In this document: positions 18,403 through 28,020 of the stretch, in pieces
Layout of the letters: each line of letters opens with the position of its first letter
Position numbering within the stretch: the stretch's first letter is position 1
Source: Ochrobactrum sp. Marseille-Q0166
GTDB taxonomy: Bacteria; Pseudomonadota; Alphaproteobacteria; Rhizobiales; Rhizobiaceae
Direction: 5' to 3'
Assembly (NCBI RefSeq): GCF_014397025.1
Contig: NZ_JACJUO010000002.1
Span: 62,001-126,000 of the forward strand
DNA length: 64,000 nt
Program-made: the position numbers and the translations under genes
Notes under the pieces: model-generated
Seen by the model: only the letters and a program-made list of their open reading frames with translations
Told to the model about the DNA's origin: nothing
Database searches by the model: none

Positions 18403-21021
18403 ATGAGCTTAATTGATGATGAAGAACCTTCATTAACCCCGCCCCAGACTAAAACCTCTTTCGGTTGGTTAAAGCGATATCAGCATTTTCTGTTTCCGAT
18501 AGCGGGCATCGCAATAGCTCTGCTGGCAATCTATGTTTTGGGAAACCTGCTGCAAAATACGTCACGCAAAGAAACGCTTGATGCATTCCATGAGATGCCG
18601 TGGACCATCATTGGTCTGGCAGTCCTCTTTACAATGCTGAGCTATGCAGCCGTCGCACTTTATGACGTGGTGGCAGTAGATACTATCGCCCCAAACCAGA
18701 TTCCGCGCCGTATTGCTGCTGTCGCAGGCGCTGCGGGTTATGCGATCTCCAATGCCATTGGCTTTTCGCTGCTCACCGGAGGCGCACTCCGCTATCGCAT
18801 CTATGCAGCAGAAGGTATAAGCCTTGCCGACATAGGCAAGATCGTTGGAACATCGTGGTTTGCGATCTGGTTTGCACTCATCATTATGGTGGGTGCAGCC
18901 CTTCTTATTGACCCGCAAGACGTGCCTTGGATTTCGACGATTGACGCACGTATTGATATCGTTGCGGGTATTGTCATTTTGGGCACCATTGCATGGCTGA
19001 TTTATTGGCTTTCTCACGGCCAACGTACCATACGTATCGGAACGCTGAGCTTACGCTTGCCCAACTCCAAAGGTGCAACCACACAAATTCTCGCCGGGCT
19101 TGTTGATGTGGGCGCTGCGGCTGCGACACTTTACGTGTTGATGCCAGCGGATGCGGTTCCAAGCTTTGCGGTTTTTTCCCTTGTTTATGTCATTGCCATT
19201 GTGCTGGGCATTGCCAGCCATGCGCCCGGCGGATTAGGAGCCTTTGAGGCGACAATCATTGCGGGTCTTGGCATTGGCGACAATCCTCAAGCAGTCGCTG
19301 GCCTTCTCGCCTACCGCGTCATCTACACGGTTATGCCGCTTGTGGTCTCGACAATAGGCCTCCTTATTTGGGAAGCACTGCGGCGCAGGAAAATGCTTGG
19401 CAGACAAGCGAAATCTGCAAAGCGTCTGGTTGAACCACTGATACCCAGCCTGTCGGCAAGCATTATTTTGCTTGCTGGTATTATTTTGCTTGTATCTGGC
19501 GCCACGCCCGACCTGCATTATCGAACCAAAATTCTCTCAGGCATTGTGCCCGAGTTCTTCGTCGAAACATCGCATCTTGCTGCAAGCCTGGTTGGCGTAG
19601 CACTGCTCATCGTTGCGCGCGGCTTGTTTAAACGGCTTGAACGCGCATGGATTGCAGCAATCGTGCTTCTCTTGTTTGGCGCTGTCTTCTCGATTGCCAA
19701 GGGCCTTGACTGGGAAGAAGCAAGCATTCTTTGCATCTTTGCACTTGCCCTTTGGGGATTCAGGGATTCCTTTTATAGACGCCCGATTTCAGGTCCATTT
19801 GAACTCAGCTGGAGCTGGATTACGTTAGTGGGAACGACTGTTATCGTCTCAACCTGGTTGGGCTTTTTCGTCTATCGCCATGTCGAATATTCCAACAATT
19901 TATGGTGGGATTTCGCATGGAATGACAATGCACCACGCTTTTTACGTGCCACTGTTCTGGTTTTTGCGGTTGTAGCAGCCTTTGGCCTGCATTCTATTAT
20001 TAACCGGCATAGCCAGCGCAAACGCAAACGCGACTATTCAATTCCTGATGTCGTTCCAACGCTTGTTGCCCAATGCCCCTATACAGACGCGGCACTCGCC
20101 ATGCTCGGCGACAAGCAGTTTTTATTGGCACCCGACAACAGCGCATTCATCATGTATGCGCAATCGGGCGGAAGCCTGATCGCTTTGGGTGAACCCATCG
20201 GTACAACGCAAAGCGGAAAAGATCTTGCATGGGCTTTTCATGGCCTAGCCGACAAAATGGCCCTCCGTACAGTCTTTTATGGTGTTGGACCTCAAAGCCT
20301 GCCGTTATTTCTCGATATGGGGCTCGTGGCGCTCAAGCTTGGGGAAGTCGCCCGTGTAGAGTTGACTAACTTTTCTCTTGAAGGACCTCGTCGGCAGCCA
20401 TTTCGTTACGCCGATCGTAAGGTCGATAAGGACGGTCTCACCTTTCAAGTCATCGACGTGAAGGATGTACCCCCACTTATACCGCGTCTGCGCGAAATCT
20501 CGGATGCATGGCTGGACCATAAATCAGGTAGTGAGAAAGGCTTCTCACTCGGCTATTTCGACGATGATTATATGCAGCGTTTTGATGTGGCTGTTTTGAA
20601 AAAGGATGGCGAGATCGTCGCCTTCGCTAATCTCTGGCGCGGGGCTGATAAATATGAAATTACTGTAGATCTGATGCGTTATATGCCCAATGTCCATAAG
20701 CTTTTGATGGATGCACTTTTTGCCAAGCTTCTTATGTACAGTAAGGATGAGGGCTATAAATGGTTTAATCTGGGAGCTGCCCCGCTTTCAGGACTAAACC
20801 GGAGCCGGCTTGCCTCGCGCTGGAACCGCTTCGGCTCTTTTATTTATCGGCGCGGCGCTGACCTCTATCACTTTGACGGCCTTAAAGCTTTCAAGGAAAA
20901 ATTCGATCCTGTCTGGACGCCGCATTACATGGTCTGTCCCGGAGGACTTGAAACACCGCGAGCGCTTATAGACGCAACAACCTTGATCAACGGCAATCCC
21001 CTGGAGTTCATCCGTAAATGA
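18403..21021 (+). CDS. mprF: Bifunctional lysylphosphatidylglycerol flippase/synthetase MprF (LpiA)
   Basis: An 872-residue membrane protein that transfers lysine from lysyl-tRNA to phosphatidylglycerol and flips the product, lowering the negative surface charge and raising resistance to cationic peptides. The N-terminal half (about 25-545) is a long series of hydrophobic helices; the segment with [10 protein letters not shown] near 275 belongs to the conserved flippase part. The C-terminal cytosolic DUF2156 synthetase domain follows, with [19 protein letters not shown] near 590 and the terminal [14 protein letters not shown] block. ATG overlap (ATGA at 21018-21021) couples it to acvB. This lpiA-acvB pairing is known in Rhizobium and Agrobacterium. 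Confidence 0.94.
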   Translation: MSLIDDEEPSLTPPQTKTSFGWLKRYQHFLFPIAGIAIALLAIYVLGNLLQNTSRKETLDAFHEMPWTIIGLAVLFTMLSYAAVALYDVVAVDTIAPNQIPRRIAAVAGAAGYAISNAIGFSLLTGGALRYRIYAAEGISLADIGKIVGTSWFAIWFALIIMVGAALLIDPQDVPWISTIDARIDIVAGIVILGTIAWLIYWLSHGQRTIRIGTLSLRLPNSKGATTQILAGLVDVGAAAATLYVLMPADAVPSFAVFSLVYVIAIVLGIASHAPGGLGAFEATIIAGLGIGDNPQAVAGLLAYRVIYTVMPLVVSTIGLLIWEALRRRKMLGRQAKSAKRLVEPLIPSLSASIILLAGIILLVSGATPDLHYRTKILSGIVPEFFVETSHLAASLVGVALLIVARGLFKRLERAWIAAIVLLLFGAVFSIAKGLDWEEASILCIFALALWGFRDSFYRRPISGPFELSWSWITLVGTTVIVSTWLGFFVYRHVEYSNNLWWDFAWNDNAPRFLRATVLVFAVVAAFGLHSIINRHSQRKRKRDYSIPDVVPTLVAQCPYTDAALAMLGDKQFLLAPDNSAFIMYAQSGGSLIALGEPIGTTQSGKDLAWAFHGLADKMALRTVFYGVGPQSLPLFLDMGLVALKLGEVARVELTNFSLEGPRRQPFRYADRKVDKDGLTFQVIDVKDVPPLIPRLREISDAWLDHKSGSEKGFSLGYFDDDYMQRFDVAVLKKDGEIVAFANLWRGADKYEITVDLMRYMPNVHKLLMDALFAKLLMYSKDEGYKWFNLGAAPLSGLNRSRLASRWNRFGSFIYRRGADLYHFDGLKAFKEKFDPVWTPHYMVCPGGLETPRALIDATTLINGNPLEFIRK

Positions 21022-22430
21022 CGAAGCGCCGCATTCTTTTGGCTATCCTTGCGCTGGTTTTGATCGGCGGTGCTGGCACATATGCCGCTCTCCATCCGGG
21101 CAAGATCGCGCGTCAGTGGGCGCAGTTCTTTAATGCAGATGAACCGGTGATCCATGCGAGTGCCGAGCGGCTATCGAACATTCCGGTCTATATGCCTAAG
21201 GGAAATCCGGTTGGGCTTGCTATTTTATTGAGCGACGAGAATGGCATCGGTGACAAAGAACGAAGCTATATGGATGCGATGCTGGCGCGCAACATTATCG
21301 TGCTACCGGTAGAGCTTGGTCCATGGCGTGCTGCCCTCGATAAAGAGGACGGCGAGTGTAACTATCTCGATTCCGATTTTGAAGCGATTGCCAAGGAAGC
21401 CCTGCGTGGACTTGATCTTGATGTCTATTTTCATCCTGTCGTAACAGGCATCGGTCAGGGTGGAACGATCGCTTATGCTGCAGCCTCAGATTCGCCAGAT
21501 GCCACTATAGCCGGGGCTATTTCTATCGATCCCGCGCCAGCAAAAACGCGTTTACCTTCATGCACGGAAGCAGCAGAAGCCAACAAGTCACCTGACGGCG
21601 GCTTCACTTACCAATATGACGCGAAAATGCCTGCCCCAACGCTCGTGATTGGCCCAACCGGTGCGGCAGTGAATAATCCGGTGGAAGCCAGACAAAAGAA
21701 AGTCGCCATATTGCAAACCGGGTCCGATTTTGACTCTCGCATCAAAATGGCAGTCGATAATGTGGTCGCCATGGCTGATCAGGACGCCAAGAACGAAGCC
21801 TTGCCTATCGTTGATCTTCCAGCCAAAGGCGGAAAGGCAGACATGGTCGCGGTATTTTACTCTGGCGATGGTGGATGGCGCGACCTTGACAAATCAATCG
21901 GCGAGTGGCTGCAGGCCAATGGCGTCCATGTCATCGGTGTCGACTCGCTGCGCTATTTCTGGTCGGAACGCACACCGGAAGAAATTGCTCGGGACACAAC
22001 AACCATGATCCAGAAGGCCGATCCGACCGGAAAGTTGCCAGTCGCAGTTCTGGGCTATTCCTTTGGTGCTGATACATTTCCCTTCGCATGGAAGTATCTC
22101 GATCCAGCATTGCAGGATCGCACAAAAATGATCGGACTGCTTGGCGTGGAAACAACCACCACATTCCAGGTTTCCATTGAAGGTTGGCTTGGTATGGATG
22201 GAGACAAAGACGTTGTACCGGCTATCACAACAATTCCACTTGATCGTGTTGTCTGCGTCTATGGTGAAGAGGAAGACGATACAGCCTGCACAGCACCAGA
22301 GCTCAAAGGTGCGGACCTGATGAAGCTGTCGGGCGGACATCACTTCGACGAAAATTACGAACCGATAGCAGCAGCACTGCTCGAAAAAATGCGGGCACAC
22401 GCTGGCTTGCCACCACGTCCTGCGAGCTAA
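21018..22430 (+). CDS. acvB: AcvB/VirJ-family periplasmic hydrolase
   Basis: A 470-residue protein with an N-terminal signal-anchor ([15 protein letters not shown]) and two related alpha/beta-hydrolase parts. The VirJ-like half begins [16 protein letters not shown]. Its nucleophile elbow is G346-Y-S348-F-G-A-D, and the probable catalytic His is in SGGHHFDE near 440. In Agrobacterium, AcvB degrades lysyl-phosphatidylglycerol in the periplasm and is needed for virulence; that makes it the turnover partner of MprF. Translation starts inside the last codons of mprF, so the two are made together. The N-terminal half has the weaker GIGQGG elbow, lacking the serine. Confidence 0.92.
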   Translation: MTKRRILLAILALVLIGGAGTYAALHPGKIARQWAQFFNADEPVIHASAERLSNIPVYMPKGNPVGLAILLSDENGIGDKERSYMDAMLARNIIVLPVELGPWRAALDKEDGECNYLDSDFEAIAKEALRGLDLDVYFHPVVTGIGQGGTIAYAAASDSPDATIAGAISIDPAPAKTRLPSCTEAAEANKSPDGGFTYQYDAKMPAPTLVIGPTGAAVNNPVEARQKKVAILQTGSDFDSRIKMAVDNVVAMADQDAKNEALPIVDLPAKGGKADMVAVFYSGDGGWRDLDKSIGEWLQANGVHVIGVDSLRYFWSERTPEEIARDTTTMIQKADPTGKLPVAVLGYSFGADTFPFAWKYLDPALQDRTKMIGLLGVETTTTFQVSIEGWLGMDGDKDVVPAITTIPLDRVVCVYGEEEDDTACTAPELKGADLMKLSGGHHFDENYEPIAAALLEKMRAHAGLPPRPAS

Positions 22431-22471
22431 CGCTCATAAAAGGCACGGGCCAAGGCGGGTGCCTCTATGAT

Positions 22472-23850
22472 TCAGATTTTGGCGATTGTTGCCAGTTTCC
22501 AGCGCACCAAATCTATTGCCTGAAATACCAACAGGCTTAGACCGACCATCAGCAAAGTCCATCCGATGATAGCCGCAATCAGCACGACCACAAGCCTCTG
22601 CGGCATACTAAGATAAAGTCAGCTCTGGATCAGCGTTCGCGGCGTGCTACCGGCAGGCGGACGTCGCTGCCACCAGATGTGATAACCATAGATGATTGTG
22701 CCGATCAGCGTCAAACCCAGCAAAGCCATGATAACCTGATTGGCGACGCCAAACAGGACGCCCATATGTAGATCAATACCCCCAGCGGATCGGCTTGGCG
22801 ATGATCGGAAAGGTTGCAAAGTCGGCCCGACTAATGGCCTGCATATCGCGCGGATCGATTGCAATCGTGTCGACCTGCGTTGGCCATGAACGATCATATT
22901 CACGAGCCAGCCAAGCCTTATCGACATTGCGCCGCACTCAAATTTCCAGCATCGGCGATTCAAGGCCGAATTGTCGCGACAAAAGATTTACGGCGTCCAG
23001 CTGACCAATATAGTCAATCGTTGCAGGTGCATCATCATGACCCTGATGATTTGCATGAAGATCAGCCGCGACAGCAGGCTTATCAAGTGCCACCGAAACA
23101 GATGGCGTGATCCAACCTACAGTAGCACGGTAGTCGTCAATCCGACCACCAGCCAGTTGCGACCAGGTCATACCCGTTGCCGAAAAAAAGACCAGTCCGA
23201 CGGCGATCCAGATTCCTATCTGTCCGTGCAGGCGACGGGTGCGGAGGTGCTTGTTCTCGTTTGCCTTTGCATTGCGCCGGACATCACGTTTCCACCACCA
23301 TATCAAAAGCCCGCCAAGTGCTGCGATCCACAACCAAGACGCGGCAAGCTAGCTATAATAGCGCCCGAAATTGCAGAGCATGAGATTGCGATGCAGCTAG
23401 TCAATCGACGCGCGCAACGGCAAAATACCGCTCGTTCCATAGACGACGAGATCGCCTTTGATCGCTAGCGTGATCGGGTCAACGAAAATCGCTCGACTTT
23501 CTAATTCACCCTAACCCGGCTCGCTGAACATAATACGCGAATTCCAGCTCGGGCCTGTTGATGGCCGTATAGCTAAAGAGCCTTGGTTCGTCACCGATAA
23601 AATCGCGCGCAGCCTTAACCTGATCCGCCAACGGCTGCACAGTCCCCAGAGAGGATGTGCGCAACTTGTCGCGATAGATCATATCTTCGAGTTGTGGCGT
23701 CAGCACGTAAAGCGTGCCTGTAATCACTGTAATCAAAATAAAGGGACCGACGAACAACCCGACATAAAAATGCAGCCGTGTAATGAAAGCCTTTAAGCTT
23801 GAAATGGCAACGCACGTCGCCTCAGCAGAATGGGACTTGGGCTTCGACAA
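22472..23850 (-). pseudogene. Degraded PepSY-associated transmembrane protein
   Basis: Fragments of one PepSY-family membrane protein can be followed from ATG 23850 to a stop at 22472, but in changing frames. Recognisable parts are the first helix (AFITRLHFYVGLFVGPFILI), then GTLYVLTPQLEDMIY, the ARAIF-like middle, WLWIAALGGLLIWWWKRD, GIWIAVGLVFFSATGMTW, and a last helix pair near MALLGLTLIGTIIYGYHIWW. Breaks: a frameshift/TGA near 23510, in-frame TAG codons near 23400 and 23350 in place of residues such as Trp and Glu, a TGA near 22938 with frame change, and another shift near 22780. Intact relatives accompany siderophore or copper uptake genes. It is surely non-functional as one protein. 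Confidence 0.85.
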
Positions 23851-24003
23851 ATACAGTACCTGTCATAGCTGCACCAGATCGTGCAGCATCTGCGAATAAA
23901 CGAATAGAAAACATTGGCATCTCCAGCCCATCTGAAACAGCCCGACGTCACGCGATTGCGCCTCACTTAGAATGTGCGAAAACTACGTAACGTCGGATTT
24001 GAT

Positions 24004-24411
24004 TCATGCTTGAGCTGAAAATGCGGGCGGGCCTCTGGGAAGATGTGTTTCTGCAACATGATCCGGTGGACCAAGAACCGCAAGTCGCACGACATGGTGC
24101 GAGGGAATGAAAACGGCGTGATAGGCAAACGAAACCGTCTGAGCCGCAATGCCTGTGCTTATGGCACACGCAGCCTGACAAAGCGTCGAGCAACAGGACC
24201 GTGCTAAATCCTTCAACGGTGCTTCTTCATGAGTTCCCTGTTCACTATCATGGATCGAGCAGATGATTGCGGTTGGACCATTGGACCATGCAACCATCGA
24301 GGCCTGAGCGTAGGTTGTTATGATGTCTTGAAACAGAATAACGAGCGTAATTGACGCCACCCAAAGGGCAGCTACAAATTTATCGCCGATAATTCGTGCT
24401 TTAAGGCTCAT
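24004..24411 (-). CDS. DUF2946-like membrane-anchored protein
   Basis: A 135-residue protein with one N-terminal hydrophobic segment (FVAALWVASITLVILFQDI) and a cysteine-rich middle (SCCSTLCQAACAIS), ending in the Pro-rich RGPPAFSAQA. This resembles DUF2946 proteins, which often lie next to TonB receptors or PepSY membrane proteins in metal-related operons. It is upstream of and in the same direction as the decayed PepSY gene, which supports the assignment. Between the two genes is a 32-codon frame (23822-23920) with a good GGAG site that may be another remnant. The ORF itself is open, though its partner is lost. Confidence 0.55.
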   Translation of the reverse strand: MSLKARIIGDKFVAALWVASITLVILFQDIITTYAQASMVAWSNGPTAIICSIHDSEQGTHEEAPLKDLARSCCSTLCQAACAISTGIAAQTVSFAYHAVFIPSHHVVRLAVLGPPDHVAETHLPRGPPAFSAQA

Positions 24412-24608
24412 AATTGCTCATCTCACCCCTCAATAAGATTGTCACTGCGACAAAACGAGAAGCCCAGCCAACATGGTCGATATCAGCTCAGATCTTTAAC
24501 AAAGTAGAGAAATTTACTCATAAAAAATAACTAACTTAATTAATGACGACTTGAAAAGAGAGGCTGACTGCTTTAACAAAACGTTACAATTTTGGGGTGC
24601 AGACAATT
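24412..24608. other. Intergenic region before the 36-aa membrane peptide
   Basis: About 200 nt of AT-rich DNA between the divergent DUF2946-like gene and the small membrane ORF. I see no gene in it; promoters for both sides must lie here, but no convincing -35/-10 pair stands out. Confidence 0.4.
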
Positions 24609-24719
24609 ATGTTCTGGCTAAATGTGTTCTTAGTTGGATTAGGAGTGATTATCGCAGCTACAGGCATGTTTCCTGTTATTTTATCGCGCTTTAAAAGTGA
24701 GCATGATATCAACGAGTAA
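24609..24719 (+). CDS. Predicted 36-residue single-pass membrane peptide
   Basis: ATG at 24609, preceded by a G-rich TTTTGGGGTG stretch about 8-15 nt upstream, begins a 36-codon frame. The translation starts MFWLNVFLVGLGVIIAATG and continues as a hydrophobic segment through about residue 26, then a charged tail SRFKSEHDINE. This is the layout of small bacterial membrane proteins with a positive-inside tail. No family is recognised. It stands alone between the DUF2946-like gene and the glycosyltransferase. An AT-rich 180-nt spacer follows. Confidence 0.4.
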   Translation: MFWLNVFLVGLGVIIAATGMFPVILSRFKSEHDINE

Positions 24720-24795
24720 AAGTCAATATTCGCTGCGTAATTTGACGGCCTTAGATAAGCCCAATTGTGGCATCACGAAGCCTTTTAAATCACTC

Positions 24796-24858
24796 CAATA
24801 TTAACATGATTTAATATTGAGCTATGCACTCTTGACCAAATCAGCATGTTTAAACATG
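24796..24858. promoter_or_regulatory. Two perfect inverted repeats upstream of the glycosyltransferase
   Basis: CAATATTAA (24796-24804) and TTAATATTG (24811-24819) form a 9-bp inverted repeat with a CATGAT spacer. The perfect 14-bp palindrome CATGTTTAAACATG is at 24845-24858, about 45 nt before the TTG start. Position and symmetry suggest operator sites; the binding protein is unknown. Confidence 0.4.
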
Positions 24859-24901
24859 GGTTAAAGTACCAACATTTCCGCCCTGATCCAGCGAGGAAAA
24901 A

Positions 24902-25795
24902 TTGAACAGGCCAACAATTATAACATTGTCATCAATTCCATCCAGATTTGATTTGCTTCAGCCAACCCTAAATTCGCTTTTACGGCAGAACTTAAAAGCT
25001 ACAGAAATCAGACTTTACATTCCGCGCCAGTATCGTCGGTTTCCTGAATGGAATGGAAAACTACCCGCGGTCCCTACAGGAGTTTCAATCCATCGCTGTG
25101 ATAAAGATTACGGGCCGGCAACAAAAGTTTTGCCAGCCGCTCGGGATTTAAAAGAACAGAATGTTGATATCCTTTTTTGTGATGATGACAAAATTTATGA
25201 TCGTGGCTGGCATAAACGCTTCAAGATGGAATCCGAGCGGAAGCCGAATACGTGCATTATTGAAGTAGGAGAAACTTTTCCTGACATCGCAGATGATTCT
25301 CGACCTAAAGACCGACTTCCGCGCAGCCGATGGAAGAAAAAAGGGGTAATTTACCGGACAAAACGAATAGCAAGTCTGTTTACCATTAAGCCGAACTTGT
25401 CGACTAGCGGATATGTTGACCAGATTTCTGGCTTCGCAGGAGTGTTAGTACGGCCAGAATGGTTCGATGACCTCTTCTATGATATCCCTGACGTCATGTG
25501 GACAGTTGATGACCCATGGATTTCGGGCCACCTCGAACGTGTGGGTATCCCAATTTGGAACACAGGGCGCCGGAGAAAGCTTGCTGAGGGCGGAGGAAGC
25601 AAAGTCGATGCTCTTCTCAACCTTGTTCAGGAAGGACATGATCGTGTTCACGCTGATCTAATGGTGATTGATTATTTTCGAGAAAAATATGGAATCTGGC
25701 AAAAGAGCAGCACCCTGGACGAACGAGCCAGTCTTCGGACCACGTCTATGCGCGAAATGTTGCGGCGGCGTGAGCTAGAACTACAAAAATCATAA
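24902..25795 (+). CDS. Glycosyltransferase-like protein with DDD motif
   Basis: A 297-residue protein starting at TTG 24902, chosen because GCGAGGAAAA lies just upstream and no in-frame ATG fits the conserved start TIITLSSIPSRFDLLQPTLN. It looks like a GT-A-type glycosyltransferase: the beta-strand ending in the metal-binding F-C-D-D-D-K sits near residue 93-98, preceded by DYGPATKVLPA, and a second acidic block TVDDPWISGHLE lies near 200. No signal peptide or membrane helix. Base composition is clearly more AT-rich than the housekeeping genes, and the gene is flanked by AT-rich non-coding DNA, which suggests acquisition. The acceptor is unknown; a surface polysaccharide is a reasonable guess. 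Confidence 0.75.
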   Translation: MNRPTIITLSSIPSRFDLLQPTLNSLLRQNLKATEIRLYIPRQYRRFPEWNGKLPAVPTGVSIHRCDKDYGPATKVLPAARDLKEQNVDILFCDDDKIYDRGWHKRFKMESERKPNTCIIEVGETFPDIADDSRPKDRLPRSRWKKKGVIYRTKRIASLFTIKPNLSTSGYVDQISGFAGVLVRPEWFDDLFYDIPDVMWTVDDPWISGHLERVGIPIWNTGRRRKLAEGGGSKVDALLNLVQEGHDRVHADLMVIDYFREKYGIWQKSSTLDERASLRTTSMREMLRRRELELQKS

Positions 25796-26010
25796 CGTAA
25801 TTTTAATAATTAATACGGTCTGAATATATTACACTTCAATTATTAGAAATAATTTAAATGAAGTATAGTATACACACTTTAAACAAAAAGTATTATACTA
25901 TAAAAATTATATAATATTTATTTAATTATCATATATTTATTACTTTTATGAAAATATTTACGAACTCAATTATTATATAATTGAGGCAAATAAAATTATG
26001 ACTCGCAGAA
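25796..26010. other. Very AT-rich non-coding segment with inverted repeats
   Basis: About 215 nt, mostly A and T, without a credible gene. It contains ATAGTATA (25865-25872) / TATACTAT (25894-25901) and the 9-bp repeat CTCAATTAT / ATAATTGAG at 25965-25985 with a 3-nt spacer. Such DNA is a typical target for xenogeneic silencers (MucR/Ros in this lineage), which is inference. Confidence 0.5.
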
Positions 26011-26045
26011 TGCCTGATTTGAAAGAATATATTTCAAATCAGGCA
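26011..26045. repeat. Perfect 14-bp hairpin without a T-tract
   Basis: TGCCTGATTTGAAA (26011-26024) and TTTCAAATCAGGCA (26032-26045) are exact reverse complements around a 7-nt loop. Neither strand has a T-run after the stem, so it is not a standard intrinsic terminator. It lies about 145 nt before the YeaQ/GlsB-type gene. A 39-codon frame from ATG 25998 to TAG 26117 crosses it but has no other support. Confidence 0.55.
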
Positions 26046-26187
26046 AAAACACCTTCAATATCCAACTTGAACATCGCAAGCCTGCCCTTTGACACCTTGT
26101 TCAATATCAAGCCGTAGCCCCCCCCTTGTCGAAAGAACCAGCCGATACATATCTGTCTGTATAACTTCAATTGAGGAGAGCTTTTCA

Positions 26188-26436
26188 ATGAGTGGCGCAG
26201 GTGTAGGTTGGATCGCAGCAATCATTATAGGTGGTTTTGCAGGCTGGTTTGCTTCTAGCTTTATGAATAGCAACACCGGCATATTCCTGAATATCATTTT
26301 GGGTATTATAGGCGCCGCGATTGCCAGCTTTATATTTGGATTTCTGGGGGTTTCTTTCGGGGGGTGGCTCGGATACCTCGTATCGGGGTTCATCGGAGCG
26401 TGTATTCTCATATGGATTGGCAGAGCAATTTCATAG
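26188..26436 (+). CDS. GlsB/YeaQ/YmgE-family stress membrane protein (transglycosylase-associated)
   Basis: An 82-residue, very hydrophobic protein. The frame is open from 26089, but ATG 26188 has GAGGAG at 26173-26178 and gives the family start MSGAGVGWIAAIIIGGFAGW. Three membrane segments are seen, with the glycine-rich pattern of the family (IGGFAGWFAS, LGIIGAAIAS, FGGWLGYLVSGFIGA). Members are small inner-membrane proteins induced by general stress; their exact activity is not established despite the name. A terminator follows 17 nt after the stop. Confidence 0.85.
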   Translation: MSGAGVGWIAAIIIGGFAGWFASSFMNSNTGIFLNIILGIIGAAIASFIFGFLGVSFGGWLGYLVSGFIGACILIWIGRAIS

Positions 26437-26453
26437 CTTTGCAGGTGAATTCC

Positions 26454-26480
26454 AAAAGCCCCGAAATCCGGGGCTTTTTT
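26454..26480 (+). terminator. Intrinsic terminator after the YeaQ/GlsB-type gene
   Basis: Stem AAAAGCCCCG (26454-26463) / CGGGGCTTTT (26469-26478) followed by more T residues. Confidence 0.85.
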
Positions 26481-26623
26481 ATTGCTATCGAGTTATACAT
26501 GGATTTCTATCCGCCGACAAAGTAAAACAATAAACTATATCGCTTGTTTAAACTCCTTTTGCATTGAAACCTACCATGTAATCCGTTTAATAAAGCCTTA
26601 TAGGCTGCTTCTCGGAGGCTGGG

Positions 26624-27940
26624 GTGATACGCATATTGTTTCTTCTGCTTGGTCGGGAGATAATTCAACGGCACTGGAGAACTCTGCTCGCGATCTCAAT
26701 TTTATGGATTATCGGCGGGTCTTTAATCATCATTGATGCACTCGATGGAAAAACTCTGATACCAACACGCATCTTTGGTTATTTTTTGCTTCCCGAAGCT
26801 GCACTCTGCCTCTTCGCGGCTATTGCCAGTCAGGGAACTGCCCGCCGAATGCGTATCGTTCAGGGCGTTGCTCTGTTTGGCGTCAGCATTTTGATCATTA
26901 GCTCTACCCCCGCAAGTAATTTTGCCCTCGCCGTTTTGTTCGGCCTTTGTTTTCTTATTGATGGCGTTGTGCGTATCGCGAGCGCCTGGGTTGTCCGCTA
27001 TCCGCGCTGGCGCGTCGGTTTGATTGGTGGCATCGTTGAAGTCATGATTGCAATTGCAACCTTACAGCCATGGCCAACATGGTATGAAGGCACTGTAGGC
27101 GTCAATGTCGGTGCCGTATTTGTCCTAACTGGCGTGGGATTGCTGAGTATAGCATTTCGTATCAAGCGTATGGAGGCGGACGCCTCTTTGACAAGTATTT
27201 TAAGCCGAAACCCATTTAATTATCGTGCTGCACAACTATACCGCAAACGGGTTGCACGAAACAGTAAAACGCTCACCGTGCACGTTTGGACACCGACCGG
27301 TACGGCAATGACATCGCTCCGACGCAGAGCGATCAATCGCTATATAGCCGCTGTTGATAGCAATGGCGTAATCTCGACAGGCCACGCAGCGCTTGAAATG
27401 AGTCCCGACCTCTATATCAGCCATTATCCAGCAGCTGAAATCGACCGCAATCCAGATGAATTCAGCCGTACGCTACGCGCAACAGCAGACAATAATGTTC
27501 CCGGTCGCTTTTTACCAAGTTACGAATATGAATCCAATGATTGGTGCCTTTCCACAGTACAAGTGCAAATCAAGAACATCGATGCAACGCGCCTGCGCCG
27601 GTTTTGGAAACATTATCGTTCAAACGACACTTACAATCTGACAAACAGAAATTGCTCAAGTGCAGTCGCTGACGCTCTCGATGCCGCCCTCGAAGGAGTC
27701 TACCGCGAACATAGATGGCCAGTTTTTAAAGCTTTACAGGCAATTGTTTTCCCTGAGTTATGGGCAGCAGGGCTTATGCGCAAACGCGCAGAATCAATGG
27801 CTTGGACGCCTGGTTTGGTACTTGATTACGCCCGTGCCCTGTCAGTCCTGGTGGATCATTCAGAGCGCCCTGATAACAAGCAGCGCTTCCGTCTGGTTAA
27901 AAAATATTCGCCGCACAAGTCAAAACTCACAATTCGTTAA
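26624..27940 (+). CDS. HdeD-like membrane protein fused to a cysteine-peptidase-like domain
   Basis: A 438-residue protein with a GTG start at 26624 (GGAGG at 26614-26618). Residues 10-180 contain six hydrophobic segments with the layout of HdeD/DUF308 membrane proteins (FLIDGVVRIASAW and a glycine-rich pattern). Residues 215-400 form a soluble domain with G253-H254-A-A-L and N343-C344-S-S, the His-then-Cys order of circularly permuted papain/NlpC-P60-like peptidases or acyltransferases. The residues around C344 (YNLTNRNCSSAVADAL) look like the start of the catalytic helix. HdeD in enterobacteria helps acid resistance; what the C-terminal domain does is not known. It is a single gene with no operon partner. 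Confidence 0.7.
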   Translation: MIRILFLLLGREIIQRHWRTLLAISILWIIGGSLIIIDALDGKTLIPTRIFGYFLLPEAALCLFAAIASQGTARRMRIVQGVALFGVSILIISSTPASNFALAVLFGLCFLIDGVVRIASAWVVRYPRWRVGLIGGIVEVMIAIATLQPWPTWYEGTVGVNVGAVFVLTGVGLLSIAFRIKRMEADASLTSILSRNPFNYRAAQLYRKRVARNSKTLTVHVWTPTGTAMTSLRRRAINRYIAAVDSNGVISTGHAALEMSPDLYISHYPAAEIDRNPDEFSRTLRATADNNVPGRFLPSYEYESNDWCLSTVQVQIKNIDATRLRRFWKHYRSNDTYNLTNRNCSSAVADALDAALEGVYREHRWPVFKALQAIVFPELWAAGLMRKRAESMAWTPGLVLDYARALSVLVDHSERPDNKQRFRLVKKYSPHKSKLTIR

Positions 27941-28020
27941 GCCATGAAGTGCGACAGCGCTATTTAACTTGAATATTTTACTCATATTAAATAGGATTAC
28001 CTGATTAAAAATGACATCAC

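Noticed and set aside
25998..26117. 39-codon + strand ORF through the perfect hairpin
   Set aside because: Open, with a distant GAGG, but the hairpin constrains the sequence and no further sign of coding was seen.
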